Assembly: GCA_964602515.1 (NCBI GenBank)
Contig: CAZRRJ010000001.1
Coordinates: 558,001 to 622,000 of the forward strand
Direction of reading: 5' to 3'
DNA: 64,000 bases
From: Carboxylicivirga sp964602515
GTDB lineage: Bacteria > Bacteroidota > Bacteroidia > Bacteroidales > Marinilabiliaceae
Shown here: positions 42,981-52,179 of the stretch, one piece after another
Layout: each line of letters starts with the position of its first letter
Position numbering within the stretch: the first letter of the stretch is position 1
Made by a program: the position numbers and the translations under genes
Notes under the pieces: generated by a model
What the model was told of the DNA's origin: nothing
Databases searched by the model: none
Seen by the model: the letters and a program-made list of their open reading frames with translations, nothing else

Positions 42981-44098
42981 TTTACCTCAATTTTAAGTTC
43001 TAGTTTATATTGTTTATCGTCTGCATTAATACTAATAGTGTGCTTGTTGGGGTATAAGTATTGTAAGCGACGCTTTACATTCTCAATACCAATTCCACTA
43101 TTTTTATCCACTACTGCCTTTGTACTTGGTACACTATTAGCTACTTCAAAAACAATCGTTTGCACATCACTTATTAATGTCATTGATATCCAACCATTTT
43201 CGGTATCTTCAATTTTACTGTGCTTAAAGCTATTTTCTACAAATGGAATTAACAGCATAGGTTCAATCATTTGCATCCTGTCAGCACGATCAATATCAAC
43301 ATGTATATTAGGAATGCCTTCTATTTTAATGCGTTGAAACTCAATAAAGTTTTTAATATAATCCACTTCTTTACCTAGTTTTACCTTAACGTCTTCTGAT
43401 TCGTATAAAACATAGCGCAACATAGCCGACAGCTTAAGCACCATTTCTGGTGTTTTAATGGAATGCAACATTGATAAGCTGTAAATATTATTGAGTGCAT
43501 TAAACAGGAAATGTGGATTCATCTGAGATTTCAGGAACTTCATTTCGTTGAGTAAGTTCTGGTTTACCAGACTTAGTTCATGTTGTTTACGTTGGCGTGA
43601 ATCGCTGTAAATCCAGTATAAAGTACTAATAAACAACATGGCAATAAAAGACGGCACCCCCATAAGGTTAAAGCCAAATAAACGGCGCTCTTTAAACTTT
43701 GGACGTTCTCTTTTAATAATCAATTCCTTGTTTTCCCTTAAAAATTGATTATTATCTATCGTACGCTCCCATTGTTCGTCGCTACGCAATTGATCAATAC
43801 TTCTGATACCCATATGTGAACCTGTTTGGTGGTAAATTGATCCGGTAAGAAGTAAGGTAAAAACAATACCACCTATGTATTTAAAGTAGGCTCCCCTGGC
43901 AATAAACCTGGGCAATAGCCAATAGGCGTTGACATAAAATATAGCAATACTGCTAATTAGTGTTCGTGCAACAAATATTACTGCATTGGTAGTATCCATT
44001 ATTATTAAAGGGAAATAGGATAATAACAGGCTAAATGCAATCCATCCGCCGGCATGTATTAATATATCCTTCTTTTTTATCTTTTGCCCCTTTATCAT
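42977..44098 (-). CDS. LytS-like sensor histidine kinase (His_kinase family)
   Basis: 373 residues. Four membrane helices at about 15-31, 38-57, 72-92 and 150-172 (the last before a cytoplasmic coiled coil) with a short extracytoplasmic loop of about 60 residues. The kinase has the phosphoacceptor region FLKSQMNPHFLFNALNNIYSL and an N-box-like PFVENSFKHSK and GIGIENVKRRLQYLY. It phosphorylates the LytTR regulator that overlaps it by 4 bases. Signal unknown. Confidence 0.92.
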   Translation of the reverse strand: MIKGQKIKKKDILIHAGGWIAFSLLLSYFPLIIMDTTNAVIFVARTLISSIAIFYVNAYWLLPRFIARGAYFKYIGGIVFTLLLTGSIYHQTGSHMGIRSIDQLRSDEQWERTIDNNQFLRENKELIIKRERPKFKERRLFGFNLMGVPSFIAMLFISTLYWIYSDSRQRKQHELSLVNQNLLNEMKFLKSQMNPHFLFNALNNIYSLSMLHSIKTPEMVLKLSAMLRYVLYESEDVKVKLGKEVDYIKNFIEFQRIKIEGIPNIHVDIDRADRMQMIEPMLLIPFVENSFKHSKIEDTENGWISMTLISDVQTIVFEVANSVPSTKAVVDKNSGIGIENVKRRLQYLYPNKHTISINADDKQYKLELKIEVK

Positions 44099-44299
44099 TG
44101 TACAAAAATACCTCTTTTCTGTTTGTTGAAAGTTATTTTCAATGAAAGATTAATATTTCTCAACAAACGTTCTTACGGCGGTTTCTTGAATACTATTCTA
44201 TGTATGTAGACAAAGATACCAGGATAATTGAATAGTTTTTAATTGCTCGTTTTCATTCATCATATTTGTTTTAGTAAAAACAATGAAAGGTTAAAAAAT
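44099..44299. other. Upstream region of the histidine kinase and of a small ORF
   Basis: Carries CATATTTG (44261-44268), 7 of 8 to the -7 consensus, for the small ORF at 44300. Nothing else recognised. Confidence 0.35.
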
Positions 44300-44434
44300 A
44301 TGGAAACAAAACGTCCTCCCCCCATAGCTTCATATCTCTCCAAAGATATTTCTTGTTACAGCTGTATTGACACTGGAAATACATGCAATTCCTTCTTTAC
44401 ATGCCCTTTAATCAAAGTATTTACCTCATTTTAG
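44300..44434 (+). CDS. Candidate small cysteine-containing protein
   Basis: 44 residues: METKRPPPIASYLSKDIS, then cysteines in the order CYSC, C (seven later), and CPLIK near the end. The four cysteines are spaced like a small metal-binding knuckle. A promoter-like box lies 32 bases upstream and an A-rich leader TTAAAAAAT precedes the ATG. It matches no family that I know; a chance ORF in AT-rich DNA is also possible. Comparison with related genomes would decide. Confidence 0.35.
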   Translation: METKRPPPIASYLSKDISCYSCIDTGNTCNSFFTCPLIKVFTSF

Positions 44435-44768
44435 CAAATAACTACCAATGCAATATTTTTGCAATTGGTATAGTTATTTTATTCGTGTATACAATTATAT
44501 AACAGCAAGCATACAATAGTATCTAATATTTCTGTCCTTTACCTAATTAATAAAGACTATTGATTTGCTTCTAATACATTTATCACGTATTGTATATCAA
44601 TGGCTTTATCACCTCTTATAAAAAAATATAATACCGATGTTATGAGCTCACTGGCTTAACTTTTTTTTGTAATGAATAGTCTTGTAATTTTTGATTTATT
44701 ATCAACAAAACCATGCTGTTTGGAGGTATATTGTCAGGCAATATCAACTGGTGTTTTAGGCGGTAGTA
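44435..44768. other. Gene-free stretch
   Basis: 334 AT-rich bases after the small ORF and before the DUF4907 stop. I see no ORF, hairpin with T tract or repeat in it. Confidence 0.5.
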
Positions 44769-45104
44769 TTATTGTGTAAAAATATTATTTATTTCTTCAG
44801 TTGTTAAAGCAGGTACCTGGTTTTGTTTTAATTTTTTCACAACCAGTTTAGCGGCCTCTTCTGCATGTTGTTTTATTTCAAATGCCTGGTGACCTCTTTT
44901 TGTAGGAATAAAATCCTGCTGTATTATAATCTTATCGCCTTGTTTAATATGGTAACCATAGCCATTTTTTACTTGGTAAATTTTATAACTAAAATGTGTT
45001 CTCGATTCAATAATATAAACCAAAAAAGTAATAGCCATTAGTGCAACGATACCCCATCTTTGCAAATGGCGTATCATTGCTTTTTTATGTAATTTATTAA
45101 TCAT
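44769..45104 (-). CDS. DUF4907-family membrane protein
   Basis: 111 residues from MINKLHKKAMIRHLQRWGIV; one N-terminal helix WGIVALMAITFLVYII, then a periplasmic domain YKIYQVKNGYGYHIKQGDKIIIQQDFIPT and AEEAAKLVVKKLKQNQVPALT that fits DUF4907. Function unknown. It overlaps the Kelch gene end by 8 bases with this start (alternative ATG at 45077). DUF4907 proteins are often beside Kelch and DUF4270 genes, as here. Confidence 0.75.
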   Translation of the reverse strand: MINKLHKKAMIRHLQRWGIVALMAITFLVYIIESRTHFSYKIYQVKNGYGYHIKQGDKIIIQQDFIPTKRGHQAFEIKQHAEEAAKLVVKKLKQNQVPALTTEEINNIFTQ

Positions 45105-46113
45105 TATCATTCTGTTCTTCATCTGGTCTGAAAGTCCATACATCATCAAAATAATAGCCAGAGCTACGGCCTGTTGCTACAAATGGCTTATTATTAATTG
45201 TAAATGCAACAGCTTCAAAACGTGGTGATCCTTCAAAATTACTTAACTCATCCCACACATCACTGTCTGGGTTATATTCCCATGTGCGTGCACCCGGATT
45301 ACCCGGTCCGCCTGTTGTAATATAACCAAGGCCGTTCATTGTAAAAGCAACACCATTAATGCCTACAATCTCGTATTCATCATCATAGCTCTCATCTTTA
45401 TTGGTATTATTACCAATATTACGTTTTTGTGTCCAACTGTCTTTACCTGCATCGTATACCCATAAATCATCCAGGTACTTACCATTATCAGACCCCATAC
45501 ACACATAAGCCTGGTTATCAATTATAAATGAAACGGCATCGCGACGTTTTTTACCCCCAATACTAACTTTTTGCTCCCACGAATCAGTTGCAGGCGAATA
45601 TTCCCAGAAATCTTTAAGTAAATTACCATCATACCCTGTACCAACATAGCCCTTGTTATTTAATGAAAAGGCAACAGCACCATAACGAGCAGAAGCCGGG
45701 AAATTACTCTTTTGCGTCCATGTATTATCCAAAGCATCGTATTCCCAGGTGTCGTTTAATTTATCTTTTCCATCATAACCGGTTGTTACATAACCTTTAT
45801 TGGCTGCACTAAATGCTACTGCACCATTGCGAGCAACACCTTCAAACGGTGCTACTTGTGTCCAAAAATCCTTTTGCGCATCATAACGCCAAAAATCTTT
45901 TAGTCGCTGATCTTCAACGCCATCATAGCCAGTGCCTATATAAGCATAATCGCCTATTTCAAAAACAACGGCATCGCTGCGTGGTACACCTTCAAAAGAA
46001 CCCAGTTCAACCCAGTTACCAAGTAAATCTTCCTCATCATCGGAACTACAAGCCACCAGGCTTAGTGTCAAAAAGAACAACACTATTAAGTTTAATCTGT
46101 CTGTTTTTATCAT
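45097..46113 (-). CDS. Kelch-repeat lipoprotein
   Basis: 338 residues. Lipoprotein signal LNLIVLFFLTLSLVACSSDDEED with the surface-export-like acidic run after the cysteine. Six Kelch-type blades repeat a pattern of AVAFSxNNKGYVGTGYDG and DFWEYDPxxDxWTQK about every 50 residues, so it should fold as a six-bladed propeller. A protein or glycan binding role at the surface is likely. It is followed by the DUF4907 gene and is divergent from the DUF4270 gene, so it may be part of the same system. Confidence 0.88.
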   Translation of the reverse strand: MIKTDRLNLIVLFFLTLSLVACSSDDEEDLLGNWVELGSFEGVPRSDAVVFEIGDYAYIGTGYDGVEDQRLKDFWRYDAQKDFWTQVAPFEGVARNGAVAFSAANKGYVTTGYDGKDKLNDTWEYDALDNTWTQKSNFPASARYGAVAFSLNNKGYVGTGYDGNLLKDFWEYSPATDSWEQKVSIGGKKRRDAVSFIIDNQAYVCMGSDNGKYLDDLWVYDAGKDSWTQKRNIGNNTNKDESYDDEYEIVGINGVAFTMNGLGYITTGGPGNPGARTWEYNPDSDVWDELSNFEGSPRFEAVAFTINNKPFVATGRSSGYYFDDVWTFRPDEEQNDND

Positions 46114-46519
46114 TGTAATTCAGTTTTTATTTGACTCAAATCTATACCCTGTAATCTGCAACATTAAATCAATTCGATTAACAGGTCTTTTTTTTCGTCC
46201 ATTATGGTGTTTTTTTCAATCAACGGTCAATATGTCGTTAGTTATAAATAATAACCGCTTGATTGAATTTTATAATGTTTTGGAAGAATTAGCAGCATGG
46301 TACGTTGATTATATTTAGCGATATACCCGGGGCTGACTTTATTTGCACTTGTCTTAATATAATCGATTGTTAGATTTTAGACACAAGACTAATTTGCAAG
46401 GCGCACATTGTTGGCACTTTTGCTGCAACAAGTACAACTGCATAACCACCTAAAAATATGGTGATTAAAAAAGTTTAACAAACTATTGATACAGGGACTT
46501 TACTGCTAATACAATTCTT
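46114..46519. other. Divergent region between Kelch and DUF4270 genes
   Basis: 406 bases without a gene. No perfect TAnnTTTG box was found on either strand, so control signals are not resolved here. Confidence 0.4.
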
Positions 46520-47857
46520 ATGCATAAACGACAAGGCTTTAATTTAAGGTGTTTATTCTGTTTCGGAACCTGGCTGATCTTTTTTACATCATGTCAGCAA
46601 GGTAAACTGGAACTTGGTGATGATTTTATTAATTCAAACAGTTACACGGCCTTAATAGATACTGTTAGCATACAACTTTCTACCATAAAGGCAGATTCTG
46701 TAGCTACTTCGGGAACGGGAAATGGATTAGTTGGCTATTATCATCACCCTTTGACAGGTGGACAGGAGGCCAAAAGCTATTTTTCACTTTATCCACCGGC
46801 AAGTTTCACATGGAATAAGGCCACTGAGGTATTCGACAGCCTTGTGATGGTACTTCAGCCTAATACATATTCAATTGGTGATACTCTTATGGATGCACTT
46901 TTTAAAGTACACGAATTAAGCCATGAAATAAAGGTACACACTAATGGTAAACTATATAATACCAGTGTATTTGCCTGCGATGATGAAACAATTGGACAAA
47001 CATTGTTCAGACCATCTCCCAAACATAAAGAAGAACTAAATATTCGTTTAAGCGATAGCTATGCACTGGATCTTATTCATTTTTTAACCGAGTATGAGAA
47101 CCACAATGATAAACACACGCTGTTTAAAGATAAATTTAAAGGCTTTGTTTTAAAAAGTGACACCAGCATTACACGTTCGGCACTGGGTTTTACAGTTAGT
47201 GATACTACAGCATATTTACGTTTATACTCACATATTAATGGCCTTGAAAAGGAAGAGATAACAAAAGATTTTTCATTGGCCTCAGAAAACACTTATTTTA
47301 ACCAGGTTAGCTCACCAAACCAAACTGTTATTTATAACCAGCTATGTGATGGTAAGGATATTTTAAAAGAACAAGACAGTAATGGCACAGTATTGTTACA
47401 AGCCGGCACAGGATTTAAAATCCGTATAGATTTTCCAACCTTAAATAATTTGCTGGAGCTAAAAAGTAAAGGGCATATTATAAAAGCTGAACTACGTCTT
47501 AAACCAGATATGAGTGTTATGCGTACCACAGACTTACCTGCACATGTATTTATAGGTGATATTTATATCGCTAACAACATTTGGGGATATTTAACAGATG
47601 GTGATGGTAATCCTATTCCTTCTGCTTTATTGCTTGATCACTTATACCATGAGGATACCTATTATTCTTTTGATTTAACCAACTACATTAACTCCAGGCT
47701 GACAGAGCAAGTTATTGACTCAGAAAGGGGTCTTGTTATAACCCTACCCAATACTGATATAGGTAACTCCTTTACATGGCTTGCTTTAAAAGGACAAACA
47801 CAGAAAAACAATCAATCGAAACTATTACTTTACTATTACTACTATGATACAGAATAG
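46520..47857 (+). CDS. DUF4270 lipoprotein
   Basis: 445 residues. Signal CLFCFGTWLIFFTSCQQGKL with a lipobox FTSC. The next part LELGDDFINSNSYTALIDTVSIQLST and SVATSGTGNGLVGYYHHP match the start of DUF4270 proteins, and the C-terminal DLTNYINSRL and LVITLPNTDI agree with their end. The family is beta-rich, exported and of unknown role. The outer-membrane barrel gene overlaps it by 14 bases, so the two are translated from one message. Confidence 0.85.
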   Translation: MHKRQGFNLRCLFCFGTWLIFFTSCQQGKLELGDDFINSNSYTALIDTVSIQLSTIKADSVATSGTGNGLVGYYHHPLTGGQEAKSYFSLYPPASFTWNKATEVFDSLVMVLQPNTYSIGDTLMDALFKVHELSHEIKVHTNGKLYNTSVFACDDETIGQTLFRPSPKHKEELNIRLSDSYALDLIHFLTEYENHNDKHTLFKDKFKGFVLKSDTSITRSALGFTVSDTTAYLRLYSHINGLEKEEITKDFSLASENTYFNQVSSPNQTVIYNQLCDGKDILKEQDSNGTVLLQAGTGFKIRIDFPTLNNLLELKSKGHIIKAELRLKPDMSVMRTTDLPAHVFIGDIYIANNIWGYLTDGDGNPIPSALLLDHLYHEDTYYSFDLTNYINSRLTEQVIDSERGLVITLPNTDIGNSFTWLALKGQTQKNNQSKLLLYYYYYDTE

Positions 47858-49082
47858 GTTCCTGGCTTATCTTCTTTTATTAGCCTTTAGCACAACATTA
47901 CTAGCACAAAACAACACATCATCAAGCTACTCGCGCTTTGGACTTGGTGTACTTGAAATGCAGGCTGATGCAAGCAGTGCGGGAATGGCTTATACAGGTG
48001 TGGCTCTAAAGTCTGAAGGCTTCCTGAATATAACCAATGCCGCATCGTACAGTGCCCTGGACAGCACCCGCTTTTTATTTAATATACAAGGTAAACTGGC
48101 TTTTGCCAACTACCAAACAAACACAAACAGGCAACAAAACGTTGATGCTAATATTGAATCTATAGGATTTGGTTTTAAAGCCGGTAAAAACTGGGGTATG
48201 GGATTCAGCCTGTCGCCCTACGCCAGTATTGGTTACTCTATTATGAGTGATAAATATATATTGGGTACAACAGGTAAATACCCGGTAGAGTATAATGGCT
48301 CAGGCGGGATATCACAACTATCGTGGTACAATGGTTTTCAAATTTTTAAAGGCTTTTCTCTTGGTGTTAATACCTCATTGCTTTGGGGGTCGACAGATAT
48401 GACAGAAACCTCCTACTACCCTGTTATTATTGGCGAAACCATATATAATGAACGCTCTTATAATGTTTCTACCCTGTTGGTAGAATATGGTTTTCAGTAT
48501 CACCAGGCCATAGGCCAAAGCAGGTTGTCGCTTGGTGCCACAGCCAGCTTCTCATCGGAGCTTAATACCTATTACGAGCATAAAATCTACAATAACTACA
48601 CCACTGATTTAAGCTATAAAAAAGAAAATACCGATAACATGTTTATTCCCAATCACTATAAGCTGGGTGCAGCCTTACAAACAGGCCGGGGCTGGACAAT
48701 AGCAGCAGACTACCGCTATGGCGACTGGTCTAACGCTGATATAAGCATAAGTGGTGGAAATACAAGAGATACCCATGGCGGTAGTCTGGGCCTACAGTAC
48801 TCGGCTCCCCGTTATCATCGTTCATTATTAAAGCGTATGCAATATCGTGCAGGTGTTTTTTATAATCAGCAATACCTTACAATACAAGGACAGGATATTG
48901 ATGAAAAAGGCATTACAGCAGGTGTAAGCATACCTATGCGCGATGGCTCCAGGATAACATTAGGATACGAATATAAAGTAGCCGGTACAACAAATTTAGG
49001 GCTGATAGAAGAACGTTATAATACCATTAAAATAGGTTTAACATTTAATGAAAACTGGTTTCAGAAAAGAAAATTTGATTAA
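47844..49082 (+). CDS. Outer-membrane beta-barrel protein
   Basis: 412 residues. Signal MIQNRFLAYLLLLAFSTTLLAQ; the mature start SSYSRFGLGVLEMQADASSAGMAYTGV and NITNAASYSALDSTRF, then alternating amphipathic strands (LSLGATASFSSELNTYY, RITLGYEYKVAG) end in an aromatic strand IKIGLTFNENWF. This is the FadL/PorV-like barrel type common in Bacteroidota. It overlaps the DUF4270 gene. A terminator with a long stem follows. Confidence 0.8.
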   Translation: MIQNRFLAYLLLLAFSTTLLAQNNTSSSYSRFGLGVLEMQADASSAGMAYTGVALKSEGFLNITNAASYSALDSTRFLFNIQGKLAFANYQTNTNRQQNVDANIESIGFGFKAGKNWGMGFSLSPYASIGYSIMSDKYILGTTGKYPVEYNGSGGISQLSWYNGFQIFKGFSLGVNTSLLWGSTDMTETSYYPVIIGETIYNERSYNVSTLLVEYGFQYHQAIGQSRLSLGATASFSSELNTYYEHKIYNNYTTDLSYKKENTDNMFIPNHYKLGAALQTGRGWTIAADYRYGDWSNADISISGGNTRDTHGGSLGLQYSAPRYHRSLLKRMQYRAGVFYNQQYLTIQGQDIDEKGITAGVSIPMRDGSRITLGYEYKVAGTTNLGLIEERYNTIKIGLTFNENWFQKRKFD

Positions 49083-49098
49083 ACCGTTCATTCTTATT

Positions 49099-49149
49099 GT
49101 AAAAAATCCCAACTCCTGCCTGGCTGGTGCGGATGTTGGGATTTTTTAC
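49099..49149 (+). terminator. Terminator after the DUF4270/barrel operon
   Basis: 15-bp perfect stem (GTAAAAAATCCCAAC with its complement at 49135-49149) with a 21-base loop; the right arm carries a T6 run. Confidence 0.8.
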
Positions 49150-49369
49150 AATAACCAATTAAATAAAATCGCTTGCGTAATAATATGACTTGTATTTAAT
49201 AACCATTGCAAAAATAAGGCTCTTCCTTTACCTGCACAATCACCATTTATTGGGATTTTTAAGTTTTAATAAATTCTCACTTCTGATAACAAAAGGCTTA
49301 ACTTTTTAAGCTGTGTCTAAAACAGAACTCCAAATAAAACTTAAAGCGTTCTGCCCGGGTGCTAATAGC

Positions 49370-49834
49370 TTATTCTGTTATGGGTGTTGCATTGTTATAA
49401 TCTTCTTCTGTTATGGTATAGGTATATTCATAATGGTCATCACCTAACATTTTAGTATCGTAAGCTTCGTATGAATAAGGACTTCTGTCAATTTCCGAGT
49501 CCTCAGGCTTTTGCCTATAAATAACACTTCTTTCATTGTTAAAAAATATCTTGACTGAATCATATAACAGTGGTGATTCCATGGAAGGTCTTGCATCCCC
49601 ACCGTCACCATAGTACATTCTACTGTATGACTCCTGACTATTTAATATGATTGTATCATTGTGAAACAAAACTCCTTCATACGGAAAGCCATATGTGATA
49701 TACTTAAGCGAAACACCACTATTATTTTTTATAACTACTTCTGAATAAGGGTCTGGTGGCTCAGGTCCTGTAATCATAAAACATGCAGAAAATAATAATG
49801 GGATTGTTATAACTATTAGAAATTTCTTATTCAT
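49370..49834 (-). CDS. Small lipoprotein, paralogue 1
   Basis: 154 residues from the third codon ATG at 49834 (an ATG at 49840 overlaps the fragment's last codon). Signal MNKKFLIVITIPLLFSACFM with lipobox FSAC. A short beta-rich domain follows (VVIKNNSGVSLKYITYGF) and the end EYTYTITEEDYNNATPITE is identical to the other copy. A GGAGG Shine-Dalgarno precedes it, unusual for Bacteroidota. Function unknown; its place after a protease tail suggests inhibitor or immunity, which is inference. Confidence 0.7.
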   Translation of the reverse strand: MNKKFLIVITIPLLFSACFMITGPEPPDPYSEVVIKNNSGVSLKYITYGFPYEGVLFHNDTIILNSQESYSRMYYGDGGDARPSMESPLLYDSVKIFFNNERSVIYRQKPEDSEIDRSPYSYEAYDTKMLGDDHYEYTYTITEEDYNNATPITE

Positions 49835-49837
49835 TAC

Positions 49838-49944
49838 CATACCTCCTCATAGCGTTTAAATAATTCATTTATCTGACTATCTGTTACCCTATAGGGTTTA
49901 TTTGTTTTTAAATGACGCTTTAAGCTGGTTAAACCATAAGATTT
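49838..49944 (-). pseudogene. Duplicated 3' fragment of the metalloprotease gene
   Basis: Encodes KSYGLTSLKRHLKTNKPY and then VTDSQINELFKRYEEVW-stop, nearly identical to the end of the gene at 50442-52079. It has no start or protease domain. It ends in the same GAGGAGGTATGG that leads into the lipoprotein gene, so the tail copy may matter only as translation context. Confidence 0.75.
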
Positions 49945-49995
49945 TGGAACAACACCCGACCAAAACTTAAAGTGTTCTACCCGGGTGCCAATAGC

Positions 49996-50442
49996 TTATT
50001 CTGTTATGGGTGTTGCATTGTTGTAATCCTCTTCTGTTATGGTATAAGTGTATTCATAATGATAGTCACCTAAATCCTTTATATTATAAGCTTGTTCTGA
50101 GAATGGACTTCTTTTGTTAACGGGGTTCAGCTCGTAATAATATGTAACAACCTTCTTGACGCCAAACTTTATTTGTACAGAATCTGACTGAAAAGGAAAA
50201 GGATCAACACCTCCCATATCTCCACGTGTTTCTTTATGTTTTTCCTTATCTGGAATTTCTATCTTGACTTTTCCATCATTTCCTGATTCATTACTTGCAT
50301 GAACACCATATGCTATATAGTATACCTTGTGACCACTATTATTAATAATTATAGTTTCAGCTATACCTTCTGTTTCCCGGGTTATGCAGGAATAGAAAAA
50401 TAATAATTGAAAAAACAATAAAATTAAAGTTCCATTTTTCAT
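49996..50442 (-). CDS. Small lipoprotein, paralogue 2
   Basis: 148 residues from the ATG at 50442 whose first base is the last base of the protease stop, giving tight coupling. Signal MKNGTLILLFFQLLFFYSC, then a domain ETIIINNSGHKVYYIAYGV comparable with VVIKNNSGVSLKYITYGF of the other copy, and the identical C-terminal 19 residues. Preceded by GAGGAGG. Same unknown role. Confidence 0.72.
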   Translation of the reverse strand: MKNGTLILLFFQLLFFYSCITRETEGIAETIIINNSGHKVYYIAYGVHASNESGNDGKVKIEIPDKEKHKETRGDMGGVDPFPFQSDSVQIKFGVKKVVTYYYELNPVNKRSPFSEQAYNIKDLGDYHYEYTYTITEEDYNNATPITE

Positions 50443-52079
50443 TACCATACCTCCTCGTAGCGTTTAAATAATTCATTTATCTGACTATCTGTTACCCTAT
50501 AGGGTTTATTTGCTTTTAAATTACGCTTTAAACTGGTTAAACCATAAGATTTAGCAACTATTGATGATAATTTACTCATAGAATAACCCGTTACATTATC
50601 GTTAGGGTACTTTTTACTTCCTTTATTGTTTTTACTTTGGTTGTAGTTATCGTTTAAATCTATAAATAAAGAAGAGTATTCTTGGCTTATTCCTGTGTAT
50701 GGCCAGTCTTGTCTATTAAGGTTATTTACTGGATTACGACTATAAATTAAACCAAGTTCATTATACTCCTGGTGCGTTAAAGCCCACTCAACAGCATCGG
50801 CCCAGCTTTCGTAAATAATTTTAGAAACCTGCCAGTATTTAATATTTCCCATACTTACACAATGGGAAGCATGTCCCAGCTCATGGGCTGTTGTACCAAA
50901 TATTTTGTTGGTTTCTTTATAAGCCCCATCCTTGGAATCGTAGCCAAAAATACGAATATCGGGCAGTATTGAACCGCCCAGGTCACCCCAAAAGTCACCT
51001 GTTCCCCTTTTGCTGTAATAGCATATTTTCCAGCTTCCGCCGGGCTTTTATAAGGGCGCTTTATACCAAGGTTATAGCCATAAAAATGGCGATAGGCTGC
51101 CCGGTGTATAGAGGCGTAATGCAGCGATTTGCCTCCCCTGATAGATAAATTCCAGTTGCCCCGTTTTTTAGGGCCGTTATAATAGGCCTGTCCCCATGTG
51201 CCGCTTCGTATATCCCAGTATTTGCGTTCCCATTTTATGCTGTAATTGGCATCGCGCCTAAAGCGCCCGTTACAGCTAAAGTTACCTTTGGAGTCGGTAT
51301 AGCCCCTGCGCACGGTAAACCACCTCCGGGCTCTTATATATGCCCCTTTTAAGGGGATATAGCCTTTTTTTATATCATCATACACCTTAATATTGCCGGC
51401 AGGCCGCCATTTCGATTTCCGGCTAAACCATCCTTTTAGCCGGATTTCATCCAGTTCTTCTTCTTTCAGGTTATTGCTTATTTCAAGGGCTTTATCTTCC
51501 AGGGCTACCCATATGGTATAGAGAGGTGCTGGTATTTTTTAATGTCAGCTCTTCTTCATTATCATCTTCTTCCAGCATAAAGAGTTCAGCCAATACCTCG
51601 TGCCTTACTTCGGGAAGTTTATAATCAACAGTAACAGCGGTGTACTGGTAGGTTATTGATGTATCGGGTAATGAAGGATCATGATAAGCAGTACCCAGTT
51701 GTTCAATCTCAAAGTCAAGGGGGTAATCAAAAAGCTCCAGCAGGCTGTCCTGTTTTAGTATGCCCAGCTCCTTATCGCTTTGGGGTAAAAAGCGCACATA
51801 CAGGTGTGTTGCTTTCACTTCAATATTATCCAGTTCAGCGGCGGAGGACTTTAATTGCGGTTCTTCTTTCAGTTCGTTAAGGGCTTTACGCATGTTCTCA
51901 ACCGTATAGGGATTTTCCAGGCGTTCGCCTAAAATGGTTTTATCCCCGGCAGCCTGTTCTGTTGTATTGGCAAGGGTTTCTCCAAGGTCTGCTTTAATTT
52001 CAGAAATGGTGTCTTTACACCCCAAAAACAACATTCCGCCAAAAAATATGGCCAAAATGTAACTTTTTTTGTATTTCAT
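50442..52079 (-). pseudogene. Frameshifted lipoprotein metalloprotease-like gene
   Basis: Three open pieces add up to one protein of about 545 residues. Piece 1 (52079 down to about 51520) starts with a lipoprotein signal MKYKKSYILAIFFGGMLFLGC. After a +1 shift in an A6 run (51535-51540) the frame continues PLYTIWVALEDKALEISNN and a carboxypeptidase-regulatory-like beta domain, LKGAYIRARRWFTVRRGYTD. After a -1 shift at AAAAGGGG (about 51005-51012) it reads GTGDFWGDLGGSILPDIRIF and TTAHELGHASHC, a zinc HExxH motif, then SWADAVEWALTHQEYNE to the stop. Both breaks are in homopolymers and compensate, so sequencing error or phase switching is as likely as decay. Downstream lies the coupled lipoprotein. 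Confidence 0.7.
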
Positions 52080-52142
52080 AGTATTTTAGTTGTGTAGTTA
52101 ATTAGGTGTAGCTATTTAACTGCTGATTTAAACTAAGTTTAG

Positions 52143-52177
52143 CCTTGTCCCTGTTATACGGAGACAAGGTTTTTTTA
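52143..52177 (+). terminator. Hairpin with T tract on the plus strand
   Basis: CCTTGTC-CC / GG-a-GACAAGG stem followed by seven T on the plus strand. The neighbouring genes read on the minus strand, so it could protect against antisense reading or act structurally; role uncertain. Confidence 0.4.
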
Positions 52178-52179
52178 AG

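Larger units (their letters stand above)
49338..50552 (-). repeat. Tandem duplication of protease tail plus lipoprotein gene
   Basis: Two units of about 600 bases: 49338-49944 and 49962-50552. Each holds, on the minus strand, the last 107 bases of the metalloprotease gene, a lipoprotein gene and a downstream stretch sharing CTTAAAG and CCCGGGTGC just after the stop. The ends of the units are very similar (long identical runs around ATCTGACTATCTGTTACCC and TTATTCTGTTATGGGTG), while the lipoprotein centres have diverged. Confidence 0.8.
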
